Shown: positions 26,001 to 35,459 of the stretch, in pieces
Layout: the number at the start of each line of letters is the position of its first letter
How positions within the stretch are numbered: the first letter of the stretch is position 1
DNA from: Bombyx mori
Taxonomy: Eukaryota > Arthropoda > Insecta > Lepidoptera > Bombycidae
NCBI RefSeq assembly: GCF_030269925.1
Contig: NC_085109.1
Coordinates: 2,480,001-2,544,000, forward strand
Length of the DNA stretch: 64,000 nt
Direction: 5' to 3'
Position numbers and translations under genes: made by a program
Notes under the pieces: model-generated
Databases searched by the model: none
Seen by the model: the letters and a program-made list of their open reading frames with translations, nothing else
What the model was told of the DNA's origin: nothing

Positions 26001-29000
26001 ACAAGCGGAAGATCATAGGAGATGTATTCATACGGATCGCGGAACAGGCCGTCCACGAACTTAATCTGCAGTAAGTAAGATTTATTCTTTGTAAACATTA
26101 CAAATATCCTTAGAATATAATGAACTACTTACTGTTAAAGCTGAATAAAAAAAATGAAGTTGCATATTTCTTGAAATAGAATTTGCTGGTGGTAGGACCT
26201 CTTGAGAGTCCGCGCGGGTAGGTACCACCGCCCTGCCTATTTCGGCCGTAAAGCAGTAATGCGTTTCGGTTTGAAGGGTGGGGCAATCGTGCGTTGTAAC
26301 TATACTTGGGACCTTAGAACTTATATCTCAAGGTGGGTGGCGCATTTACGTTGTAGATGTCTACGGGCTCCAGTAACCACTTAACACCAGGTGGGCTGTG
26401 AGCTCGTTCACACATCTAAGCAATAAAAAAAAACCTGTTAGTTGGCCTTATTTGTTCTTTACACATTTCTTGGAAAAATTTGTAATGGTCACAAAACGTT
26501 TTTTCACAAACTCGCGATGATTTTACATGTAATGTGTCATATGATTAAATTGAACAGAGAGGACGAAGTACTTCTAGGGCAGGGCACGCTGCGCCCCGAC
26601 CTCATCGAGTCCGCGTCGGCGCTGTGCTCGGGCCAGGCCGACACCATCAAGACGCACCACAACGACACCGAGCTGGTGCGGGCGCTGCGGCAGAGGGGAC
26701 GGGTCGTGGAGCCTCTGAAGGACTTCCATAAAGACGAGGTACCTCTTTTTTTTTATTGCCCTTGTAGGCAGACGAACTTAGACCCGAACTGATGGTGAAT
26801 GGTTACCGTCGCCAATGGATTTATGCAATGCCAAAGCCAAATCACTGCCTGTCGTTAAGTACTCTCCATAAGTCAAGTTTGAAGAAGGACGTGGAGAACT
26901 CATACTAAAGCCAGATGGTGCGTGGCAAAAAAGATCTCTGAAAACGCATTGTGTATGAGCGCAGTGGATACAGGTAGTATGGATGAACTCTACTCCGGTG
27001 GTGGGCGGTGCGATGGTAAAAATGAGATGATGGTATCCCTCAGAGCACTCCCCTCCCTCAATAACTCTACTAGTGGATGGATTTGAAGTTGCCACTTGGC
27101 AACAACTCTTAGCGTTGCTAGATTATCCCACCGTCTAGTAATGTTGACATGTAAGGAATTTGGGCCAACCCTCTTCAAATTAACAAATTTGGCTGAGATT
27201 TTTAATTCTATAAAATTATTATAGATTAGTATATCGCGTAATAATGTTATACCGGTAATTCAACATTTTTAGCTAAATTGCCGTGGTATCTCTGGCGGAC
27301 GCTGGCAGCTCTCAACTTGGAAACCTACGCCGTAGATAAAGCTGAAGGAGTAGTTTTTGTTTGTGTAGATTAATGTAAACAATGTTGCGTCTGGTCCAGG
27401 TCCGAGCGCTGGGGATGGAGCTGGGGCTGCCCGAGGCGCTGGTGGAGCGGCACCCGTTCCCGGGCCCCGGCCTCGCCGTCAGGGTCATATGTCAAGACGA
27501 ACCGTTCATGGAGAGGGACTTCGCCGAAACGCAGGTGAACACTACAAATTTATTTCTCCGGTTACGATGTGGCCACCAGCATGACCTTGACCTGACCTTG
27601 CATCGATCGATGTGTATAACAGCGGATATACATATTCTTAGAAAATCATTGGCCCGTATCGGGGTCGTGCTTAAAGTTGCTGATACCCAATTCTAAGTAA
27701 CCATTCTGAATATGATATTCATAATAATGTGTTAATAACCATAATAATTCGATTATAACCTATATATAAATCGTTCATTAAAACAGGTGATAGTAAAAAT
27801 AATAGTGGAGTTCGCATCGATGTACCTCAAGTCCCACGCGCTGCTGGGCCGCGTCGTGAACGCGAGCACGCCCGCCGAGCACGCCAAGCTGCGCCGCATC
27901 TCGTCCGCATACCAGGTCGCCGCCACGCTGCTGCCCATCAGAACGGTCGGAGTGCAAGGTACAATGTTAATAATGGCATTTTTGAAAAATTACATTATTA
28001 CGAGATCGACAAAAAAAAACATGGATGGAGTGTGTGAATGACAATGTGAGAGTGAGAAGAGTGGGTGTTGAGATGGCGGCTGATAGAAGAGAATGGAATA
28101 GAAAAATTAGCTGTGCCAATCCCTAGTGGGATAAGGCGGAGACAAAGAGATTTTTACATTGCACAATTTCATTTTAACTCTCGCCGATGTCAAGAAGCAG
28201 CGTAGTAGTAGATTATGCAGCGTCTTACTAGTTCCTCTAGCATTCCTGACGTACATGAACGATCAGATGGACCGTATGACTGTTTTATTTTATTGCTTAG
28301 ATGGTTGGACGAGTTCACGACCTACCTGGTGTTAAATGGTTACTGGAGTTGCCTCCAAATAGACATACAAACAAAATTAACTTGAATACCATTGAGACTA
28401 ATCTTATCAAATAAAACGATTAAATAATATTTTGTTTCAGGTGATTGCAGAACATACAGCTATGCCGTGGCATTGTCAACGGAGAAGTATCCTCCGGATT
28501 GGAAAGACATGCAGTATCTCGCTCAAATAATACCGAGGATCTGTCATAATGTTAACAGGTATATGATTTTGTCGCACGCTACGACATCTATTTATTCCAT
28601 TACTAGCAGTACTAACGCATTACTGCATCACGGCAGAAATAGGCAGTGTGGTGGTACCGCGTGCGTACTCACAAGAGGTTCTACCACCAGTAAAAAGGCT
28701 TTATGCATTAAAGGAAGCTTTACATAAAAGTTTTCGGTAAATAAGCCAGTACTCGACCCAGCATGATTATAATACGAGTGTGGGTAACGAGAATATGGTT
28801 TATCTGGCGTCAAAACTTTTCTACAATGCGTTAAAAGAATATATGAGTCGTCTATTATCAAAGGTGGCAATCTGTGCATTTGGACAAAAAAATGTTATTG
28901 ATATGTCAATACAGATTGATTTGAATATAATCGTCTCCTTCAAAGAATACGGTTCAAAACTTCAAAAACTTCAAAGAGTTTTGTGACTGCCAATGGAATA

Positions 29001-30291
29001 CAAAGTCAATAATTCGTTTTTCTGATTTACCAATATTGTTCAAAAGTCAGATTGCCGGCTTTGATAATAGACGACTCATATGCCCTTTTTTAACTAAATT
29101 ATTTTAAATCCACAGTTAATTTTAATGCAGTCCAAGATTGTCGATTATGAATTATTGATGTTTTTTTATTAGTTTGTTGTGATATTTATTTTAATCTAAT
29201 ACTTGTAATTCTAACTTTTGAAATGAAATGTTTTCAGGGTATGTTACGCTTTTGGAGGTCTGATCAAGGAGCAAGTAACAGATATCACACCAACTTTCCT
29301 TACGCAACAAGTTGTTTCAACTTTACGACAGGCCGACGACCTGGCAACACAGGTAAGCATTCCAATACTGATTTGTGTCTTACAAGTGGCATCTTCGTTG
29401 GAATTGTTACATTTGAGAATGTGGACTTTGTGGCGGGAACGGGAGGATTGAAGTTGTGTGATTTGTTTTATTTTGACTATTTAGTATTTTTTCAGGTTTA
29501 AATGTGTCATAAAATCCTTTTAAAAAAAATTGTGAATGTGTTCGATGTCAGGTGCTGACCCAGAGCGGATGCGCCGGCCGCATCGCACAGATGCCGGTGG
29601 TGCTGATCCCGATCCAGTTCGACCGCGACGCCGCGGTGCGCGCCGCCTCGTGCCAGCGGTCTATCGTACTGCGTCCTTTCGTCACGTCAGACTTCATGAC
29701 CGGTCTCGCCGCACTCCCGGGATCCGACCACATGCCTCAAGACGTATGACTCCTATTATTTTATTTCTATTAGATTTGTTTGACGTGGTTTTAAGGGCGT
29801 CGCCTATCTAAAGTTGACTTTTTTGGGAATTGCAGAATTATTGAATCTGAGAAATTGGTGGGATTATTAGAAAAAGGCATGATGATCCCATAATATTATT
29901 GACTGTTGATGGGAGTATTACTGCCTTAAGAAACCTATGGATATTAGAATTAAAATGCACTGCATATGATATTGTAAAAAAACATGATAGCTTACCTATC
30001 TCTGGGGCCCATTCATTCTGGTTATACTGGAATGATTACTTGGAAAAGCCAAGCCAACACCGCTTGTTATAAACGAGTTTTTAACCATTTTTTTTGTTCC
30101 CAGTTCCTATATAAATCCAATGACTATTTGGAATATAAATTACATGTATTTATGCTATAAGTCTTTAACCTAATTTATATGTTCAACAGGTTGTGGACAG
30201 AATGTGTAAGAAGCTCTTGACCGTGCCTGGAATATCTCGCGTATTATACGACCTAACACCGAAACCGCCCGCCACAACAGAATGGGAATGA
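20064..30291 (+). CDS. GMPS: GMP synthase (glutamine-hydrolysing)
   Basis: Converts XMP to GMP using ATP and glutamine in cytosolic purine synthesis (Drosophila burgundy). Fifteen exons join to 2,067 bases, 688 aa (human 693): 20064-20165, 20852-21038, 21904-22021, 22589-22745, 23470-23616, 24691-24787, 25192-25280, 25916-26070, 26558-26738, 27400-27534, 27787-27958, 28441-28558, 29238-29352, 29552-29743, 30190-30291. Phases and GT/AG borders all agree. Glutamine amidotransferase triad: Cys99 in GICYGMQ, His186 and Glu188 in FHPE. The ATP-pyrophosphatase loop SGGVDST starts at residue 241. The C-terminal dimerisation domain ends TTEWE. The start at 20064 is chosen because upstream in-frame sequence (ATG at 19911) is hydrophobic and starts just past a Helitron end. 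Introns carry many SINE, LINE and family B pieces. Confidence 0.96.
20255..20560 (-). repeat. Interspersed repeat shared with the right end (family D)
   Basis: Pieces such as CTCGAATTATCGAGAATATTCC and AATGGCGTT are a diverged reverse-complement match to 63600-63860. It lies in GMP synthase intron 1. Class unknown. Confidence 0.4.
21118..21262 (+). mobile_element. LINE coding tail fragment
   Basis: Translates with [19 protein letters not shown] and [11 protein letters not shown], a reverse-transcriptase C-terminal tail, in GMP synthase intron 2. Confidence 0.6.
22068..22284 (+). repeat. Bm1-like SINE, 3' half
   Basis: Starts at ACTGGTGGTAGGACCTC, has the GCGCGGGTAGGTACCACC segment and ends in AATAAAAAAAAAA. 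The tRNA-like head is missing. GMP synthase intron 3, sense. Confidence 0.7.
22335..22530 (+). mobile_element. LINE coding tail fragment
   Basis: Translates with [18 protein letters not shown] and [11 protein letters not shown] ending SHDPQQ and a stop; a reverse-transcriptase ORF tail, just before GMP synthase exon 4. A related tail is at 55255-55380. Confidence 0.6.
22983..23260 (+). repeat. Interspersed repeat, family B
   Basis: Contains the CTGAGTTTCTCGCCGAATC and AGTGGGTCGCGTTTCCGATC core with an A-rich tail; GMP synthase intron 4. Confidence 0.7.
23303..23430 (+). repeat. Interspersed repeat, family E (GTAGGCAGACGAACATACGG)
   Basis: A ~100-bp piece with TGATGGTGAGTGGTTACCGT and GAGCCAAGCCGTTGCC. 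Diverged copies are at 26750-26870, 45850-45960 and 48630-48740. Probably another SINE-like family. Confidence 0.45.
24930..25045 (-). repeat. Helitron-like terminal fragment
   Basis: Has TGTCGTCCCCCGTCGGACGG and ends CTGCCGGGTCAGCTAAT, like the GC-rich ends of other small Helitrons; GMP synthase intron 6. Confidence 0.35.
26186..26433 (+). repeat. Bm1-like SINE, 3' half
   Basis: From GCTGGTGGTAGGACC to an AATAAAAAAAAA tail; the head is missing. GMP synthase intron 8, sense. Nearly collinear with the copies at 22068, 44535 and 57232. Confidence 0.75.
28284..28692 (-). repeat. Bm1-like SINE fragments flanking GMP synthase exon 12
   Basis: One piece at about 28284-28350 (TATTGCTTAGATGGTTGG) and one at about 28614-28692 (CACGGCAGAAATAGGCAG). 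The exon 28441-28558 lies between them, so these are two separate fragments and not one element. Confidence 0.5.
29428..29513 (+). repeat. Family R fragment
   Basis: GGACTTTGTGGCGGGAACGG through GGTTTAAATGTGTCATAAAATCC, matching the start of the repeat at 2062. GMP synthase intron 13, ending about 40 bases before exon 14. Confidence 0.6.
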
Positions 30292-31132
30292 TAGCCTCCA
30301 TTACTTTTTTTATATATTTTGTACTGACCGAACGCACCCACAGGGCAGTGGTCGCGAATGACGCGGTTATGTCCAAACATCGGAAACTAATTGGTTCCTA
30401 GTGATGTGATTAGCTAATATGTATTATCATTTTATACAACAATGACAACGTGATGTCAATCGCGCCGTTTAAACATCTGTAATATATCATGGACAATGTG
30501 AAGTTAATTTTGTTTTATTTTATAACTGTTTTCAAGTGCCTAGCGTGGATCATAAGACATCGTCACTATATCAATCTACAACATATGTGGTGACGATTCC
30601 CAGGGCCATATTTTCGTTTTTCTTGTTTTACCATATAACAGTTGGGCCTGAATAGTATGTATGTATGTATGTCTACTTTTTCTAAAAAAAATATGTAAAC
30701 ATTTTAAAGTAGTTTTAATTTTGATGTTGGACCACAACTATAGAATTTTATCAATTTATTTTCCTTAATGATTTAGACCACTGCCTGAATGTTTGTAAAT
30801 ACATTAAAGAAACACAGGTTTGAAATGTGTCTCATATTGTGAACTCCACTGATCAATTTGTAACTTGTAGTAATTTATTGTCGAAGGCTGTGTAAAAATT
30901 TTGAAAAGCCTACAAACTGTTCTGCGCAACTTGATTGTTATAATTAATTCTTGTATTGAAATCTAAGTTTATGGAATGGTTCAGTGTTATTGACTGAAAG
31001 TTTCGTAATTAAAATTATATTATGCTTTATTTTCACTATGATTTTTATTTAAAATTTAATCCTATAATAATTAAAGTGTATAAATAGTATCAAAACATTT
31101 AAACTCAGTATAAAATTAATCTTGCTTTTATG
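30292..31132. other. Shared 3' region of convergent GMPS and MCM10
   Basis: 840 bases between two stop codons. ATTAAA at 30803-30808 could serve GMP synthase. AATAAA on the minus strand at 31026-31031 could serve MCM10. The transcripts may overlap at their 3' ends. Confidence 0.5.
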
Positions 31133-33235
31133 TTAGCTGTCTGGTACCAATAGATTTATATTTTTGCCAGTAGCAACTTGTCCACCCAAAAATGTTTCTT
31201 CTTCACCCCTGATGGATAAACCATCAGAAAGTGTCGTTATTTTCTTTTCTCTTAACATTGGAGCTTTCTCCCACCGTGAACTTCCACAATTATTACAAGA
31301 ATGCAGAGGCAGCAATTCTAAAGAAACAGTTCTATTTTTACAATCCAAACATTTAAAGAACCTCTTAAATGTATCTAATACTTTTAGAGGATGTCTTTCA
31401 TCTTTACACCGTTGAGCAGCAGAAAATGCAGTGTATTTACATTTAGCACATCTTACTGCTTTGCATGGAAGTTTATATGTGCTCAACATTTTTTCTTCCA
31501 TTGCTTCCTTTTTCTCTAATTTGTTAAAATACTTCTCTTGTTCATCATCTTCATGTTGTTTTACTAAGTCTTGATGTACTGATGTGGCTTCTAATATTTT
31601 ACGGAACCTTTCAGAGAGTATTTTCCCAGTGTTGCTCTGTTCATGATTGGATTTTGCTTTTTTACTGCTATTCTCATCATTCATTCCATTCAATTTTTCT
31701 AAAGCTCTTTTTTTCCCAGCAGCAGTTCCATTTAAATTATTAGGATCTAATTTTGGTAATCCACCATTCTGTTGAATTATTCTGATTGCATTGGATTTTG
31801 CTTTTTCAGCTACCTTTTGTTTGTATGATATATTTAGGTCTATTGTTCCACTGCCTTTTATACTAAATCCTTTGCCTAATGTGGGAGAATTAGTCAGTTT
31901 TTCTGCAAGGCTAAGTTGTTTTGAGTTTGTAGGTGTATTAAAGTTGGACAATTTGCTGAGTCTTTCAGTATCACTAGTTTTTTGTGTAGTCGGACTGTGT
32001 AATGCACTATTGTTCTTCACAAATCCTGCCCCATAAGGCATTTTGTTAGTGATTAACTTGTCACCCTCAGTTTTGTAATAGTCACTGAGTGACATCAGTC
32101 TGTTTTGATCTTTTTCTTTTATCTTTTTGTTATTTCCGCTTTGTAAGGCTGAATATGCTTTGCCTCCATAGATCACAGTGTTTTTTCCTAAAACTTTATT
32201 TTGTAAACTTACTAAACCCTTGCCCATGGTTGAAGATTGTAGTTCTTGTCTCTGTGAAAACTTTTGGTATTCTTGTTTTACATGATAAATGCAGTGTTGA
32301 CATTGATTCATATTGACAAAGGCTGTGCATGGTTCCCCATTTTTCTTCTTACTTTTACAAATACCAAAATCTTTGGAGAGTCCTATGATCATAACTCTGT
32401 CAGGATTATCAACACTGAGGCAAGCCTGATCTGCGCTATTCTGTGATCTATCTAATACATTAGGGTTAAGAACTGCAACAACTGTTCCTTCAGCAGTTTT
32501 CCATAGTTCATTATAGGCTTTCCTAAATAAAAATATAGAAACCGTTTTCATATCATCTTTTAAATCACTGAGAGTCCATATAATAAACTGACTTCCTTTC
32601 TGAGATTGTTTAGTTGAACTTTTCCTAACAATAACACCTGCAATCACCCAATCTTTTGACAAGTCTTCATTCTCAACATGCCTTTTTACTCTAAGCATGC
32701 TTATAGCTTCTCTACCTTGCATTCTCTCTAGCAAAACTGAACTAGATAGCAATGGCTTTGTAATCCTAATATTGAATATAGGGTCTGTGTAAACATCTGC
32801 ATTTTTATTACTTTTCACTTTAGGAGGACTGAACACATTTCTAGGTTCAATGTTAGGTTTTTTTGTGAATTTGGAATAACGTGAAACTTTAGTTTCCATG
32901 TTTGTTTGTCGTAATCTACTCTCAAAATCCAGTCTTTGATTAATTTGATCTTGTTCAATTTTGTCTAATGATTTTTTTACTTGTGAACCGTAATCATTGT
33001 ACTTCCTTTCTGCATAGTCCCGCTTTTCCTCGTCGTCTGAAGAATCAGTATCTCCATTGTGTACAATAGAAGGAACTTCAGCTGTACTTGATGATGGCAT
33101 TTCACTTCTTAAGTTTGTAGTTTGCTGAAATATGTCTACTTCTTTGGTGTTATTTTGTGCATTCATTTCAGTATTTTCACCGAAGTCAGCACTGAGCAGT
33201 TCTTCAAGCTGTGATAATTCATCTTTCTCGTCCAT
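31133..33235 (-). CDS. Mcm10: MCM10, DNA replication initiation factor (intronless)
   Basis: MCM10 binds DNA, the Mcm2-7 helicase and polymerase alpha and is needed to activate replication origins. One uninterrupted 700-codon frame covers the whole protein. An acidic, glutamine-rich N-terminus holds a coiled-coil part near 65-110. The central OB-fold lies at about 180-290 (KDWVIAGVIVRK, ... SIFLFRKAYNELW). It is followed by the CCCH zinc site Cys293, Cys303, Cys315, His318 in the expected spacing. The C-terminal zinc part has CxxC pairs Cys596/599, Cys629/632 and Cys647/650. A basic GKKRALEKL segment at 507 is a possible nuclear signal. The length is between insect and yeast members. The lack of introns contrasts with every other gene here. 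Convergent with GMP synthase. Confidence 0.95.
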   Translation of the reverse strand: MDEKDELSQLEELLSADFGENTEMNAQNNTKEVDIFQQTTNLRSEMPSSSTAEVPSIVHNGDTDSSDDEEKRDYAERKYNDYGSQVKKSLDKIEQDQINQRLDFESRLRQTNMETKVSRYSKFTKKPNIEPRNVFSPPKVKSNKNADVYTDPIFNIRITKPLLSSSVLLERMQGREAISMLRVKRHVENEDLSKDWVIAGVIVRKSSTKQSQKGSQFIIWTLSDLKDDMKTVSIFLFRKAYNELWKTAEGTVVAVLNPNVLDRSQNSADQACLSVDNPDRVMIIGLSKDFGICKSKKKNGEPCTAFVNMNQCQHCIYHVKQEYQKFSQRQELQSSTMGKGLVSLQNKVLGKNTVIYGGKAYSALQSGNNKKIKEKDQNRLMSLSDYYKTEGDKLITNKMPYGAGFVKNNSALHSPTTQKTSDTERLSKLSNFNTPTNSKQLSLAEKLTNSPTLGKGFSIKGSGTIDLNISYKQKVAEKAKSNAIRIIQQNGGLPKLDPNNLNGTAAGKKRALEKLNGMNDENSSKKAKSNHEQSNTGKILSERFRKILEATSVHQDLVKQHEDDEQEKYFNKLEKKEAMEEKMLSTYKLPCKAVRCAKCKYTAFSAAQRCKDERHPLKVLDTFKRFFKCLDCKNRTVSLELLPLHSCNNCGSSRWEKAPMLREKKITTLSDGLSIRGEEETFLGGQVATGKNINLLVPDS

Positions 33236-33527
33236 TTTTTATTGTTATTGTTATTGACTTTTATTGGCTAAGTTTCATTTAATTTGTGTGATTGCTTATG
33301 AACTTATTTTTATTTAGCAACTATATGAATTCACTAGCTTCTATAGAAATGCACTGTTTTGTGAAATTAACATTAGTAGTTTTATATGTGCTATTCAAGA
33401 CGAGATTAAAGGCGGTGTAAAACTATAAACATATTAAAAAGCTATAAAAAGTGATTGAAAGGTTATCTTAAAATTGGCGGGAAGGTGTGTTATCTATGGT
33501 TGGAAGTTTTTTTTTAAGGGATTTTAT

Positions 33528-33922
33528 GACCTGGTGGCTAAGAGTTTTAGGTCAAGTCTTATTTTAATTTTAATGATACGTAACTTGTTATATGAAAATG
33601 ATATTATGAAATGAAATGAAGTTGATTATTATGAAACATGGCATGAAAAGAAATGAAAACGAAATGAGATGAGATGATAATGGATGAAGTATAATCTCAG
33701 TAAAATGTCATTTACTGAGACTTTTTCAGTGGACTTTTTGGAAGATCCCGAGAAGTTACTTTCAGCAGCTTTGTTTCATTTTCTCACATTTGTGCACTTT
33801 CACAGATACTAAACAGTTCATTAACTACCGTTATTACACATTTAAACCTTAAAAAACACTAATTAGACAAAATAAAACAAATCACACAATTTCACTCCTC
33901 GCGTTCCCGGCAAAAAGTCTAT
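33528..33922 (-). repeat. Family R, uninterrupted copy
   Basis: On the minus strand it reads TTTTTGCCGGGAACGCGAGG, TTAGTATCTGTGAAAGTGC and CTGAGATTATACTTC, and proves that the halves at 2062-2216 and 5911-6170 were once joined. It lies upstream of MCM10. Confidence 0.7.
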
Positions 33923-34378
33923 GGCTGGAAGAAAACATATTATTGAAATTTCTTTGCAGCCCACAGTATATTCACTTTTTGTCCTACAGACTGGCGGTAA
34001 AGAAAACCTACTTACTATTATAGGTGAAGGTATAAAATGGAGTAAAAAAATAGAGCGGGATGGTTTCAATGAGGGCTAGGCTCTAAATAAATCTCTATGG
34101 TGTAGTAAAGCAAGTGGAACAGTTAAAATTAACTGAAACTTCAATCTTTTTGTTAACGAAACCTTGATGAATTTTCATTTTTGGACAACAAGGAACATAG
34201 AATTCAGATAGTAATACACAAAAGCGGGATTGTGTTGTTTTTCTATTGTAAAAGTGCATTAAGAATGCCTTTAATGGTAAAATTACAAAAACATGGGTAA
34301 CTGCTACTGTAAAAGTTGTTGAACACAACTTTTTGGCTACTTCCAAAACGTATAAAATTAAAGTTAACATATTTCAAA

Positions 34379-34740
34379 CTAGCGACCCGCCCTCGCTTCG
34401 CTTCGGAAATATTAAATTTTATTATTGATAGCCGAGTCCCGCGATGTTACCCGCGTTTATTATCGTACCGCGGGTGACGCCGCGGAGCGAAGCTAGTCTA
34501 AAAAAAGCCTAAGTTACTCCTTATATCATCAACTACCTGTCAGTGAAAGTCCCGTCAAAATCGGTCCAGCCGTTCCAGAAAATAGCTGGAACAAACAGAC
34601 AGACAGACAGACAAAAATTGTAAAAAATGTTATTTTGGTGTATGTACCGTATGTATATTCATATGCATGTAGTAAAAAGCGGTTATTTCGATATTACAAA
34701 CAGACACTCCAATTTTATTTATATGTATAGATGTATAGAT
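34379..34740 (-). repeat. Composite of Helitron-like and RTE-like 3' ends
   Basis: Starts CTAGCGACCCGCCCTCGC. A second GC-rich end, CGGAGCGAAGCTAGTC, lies about 100 bases in. It then has GAAAGTCCCGTCAAAATCGG and (CAGA)n and ends near ATGTATAGATGTATAGAT. Two nested small elements are likely. It ends about 40 bases before the Harbinger element. Confidence 0.45.
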
Positions 34741-35459
34741 AATCATCAGAGGTAGCAATTTCATTTTCAAATAGAAGACTTATGCCCGTATCTTTAGACG
34801 TTTCGTAAAATAGTCCTCCACTCTAAACTCATCCGATGATGCTCGAATATTCCTCCCAAACTTACTCGAGTTTGGTATTTTTAGTCGACCATTACAATAT
34901 TCCTCAACTGTCCTCGAGTGAGGTAGAAAGGTGCTATTGCGTCACCACGACAACATCAGTTTGAGGAAAATTTGATCAAGCTAGCATCAAACCTACAGAG
35001 TTCTGTAGTTTATGGTCATTGTTTAATGTCAAAGTCAAGCTACCACTGTCTGTTTGACACTAGACGCACCGAACTTGTTTGATGTTTTAGTTGAGAGACT
35101 CATAAATACGTGCGCGTGCGGTGAAATAGAAGGTTTTCGTTTTTCTAACCCATGATTAATAATTTAGATTTCGGTTTTTGAATAATAGCTCCTCCAGGAA
35201 CCCGGCTTTGTATTTTTATTCGCTGTTTCTTTGTTGAATTTGATTGCATCGTCTTTTTGAAGTGCTTTTCCACAACCACCGGTTTATTATTCAGGTAAGT
35301 TATGATTGTGGTGTTTTATTTATCAAATAGTTAACTTTAAGTTAACTCAAATGTTTAAATATTTTTGTCCTTTATTACTCACTGCCTAAGCAAAGTTTTT
35401 TATAGATTTTACGTGAAATTACGATGCAGTAAATTATTTGTCGTTTCAGTTTTTCTATA

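Noticed and set aside
31164..32446. Plus-strand open frames within MCM10
   Set aside because: Shadows of the MCM10 coding strand.
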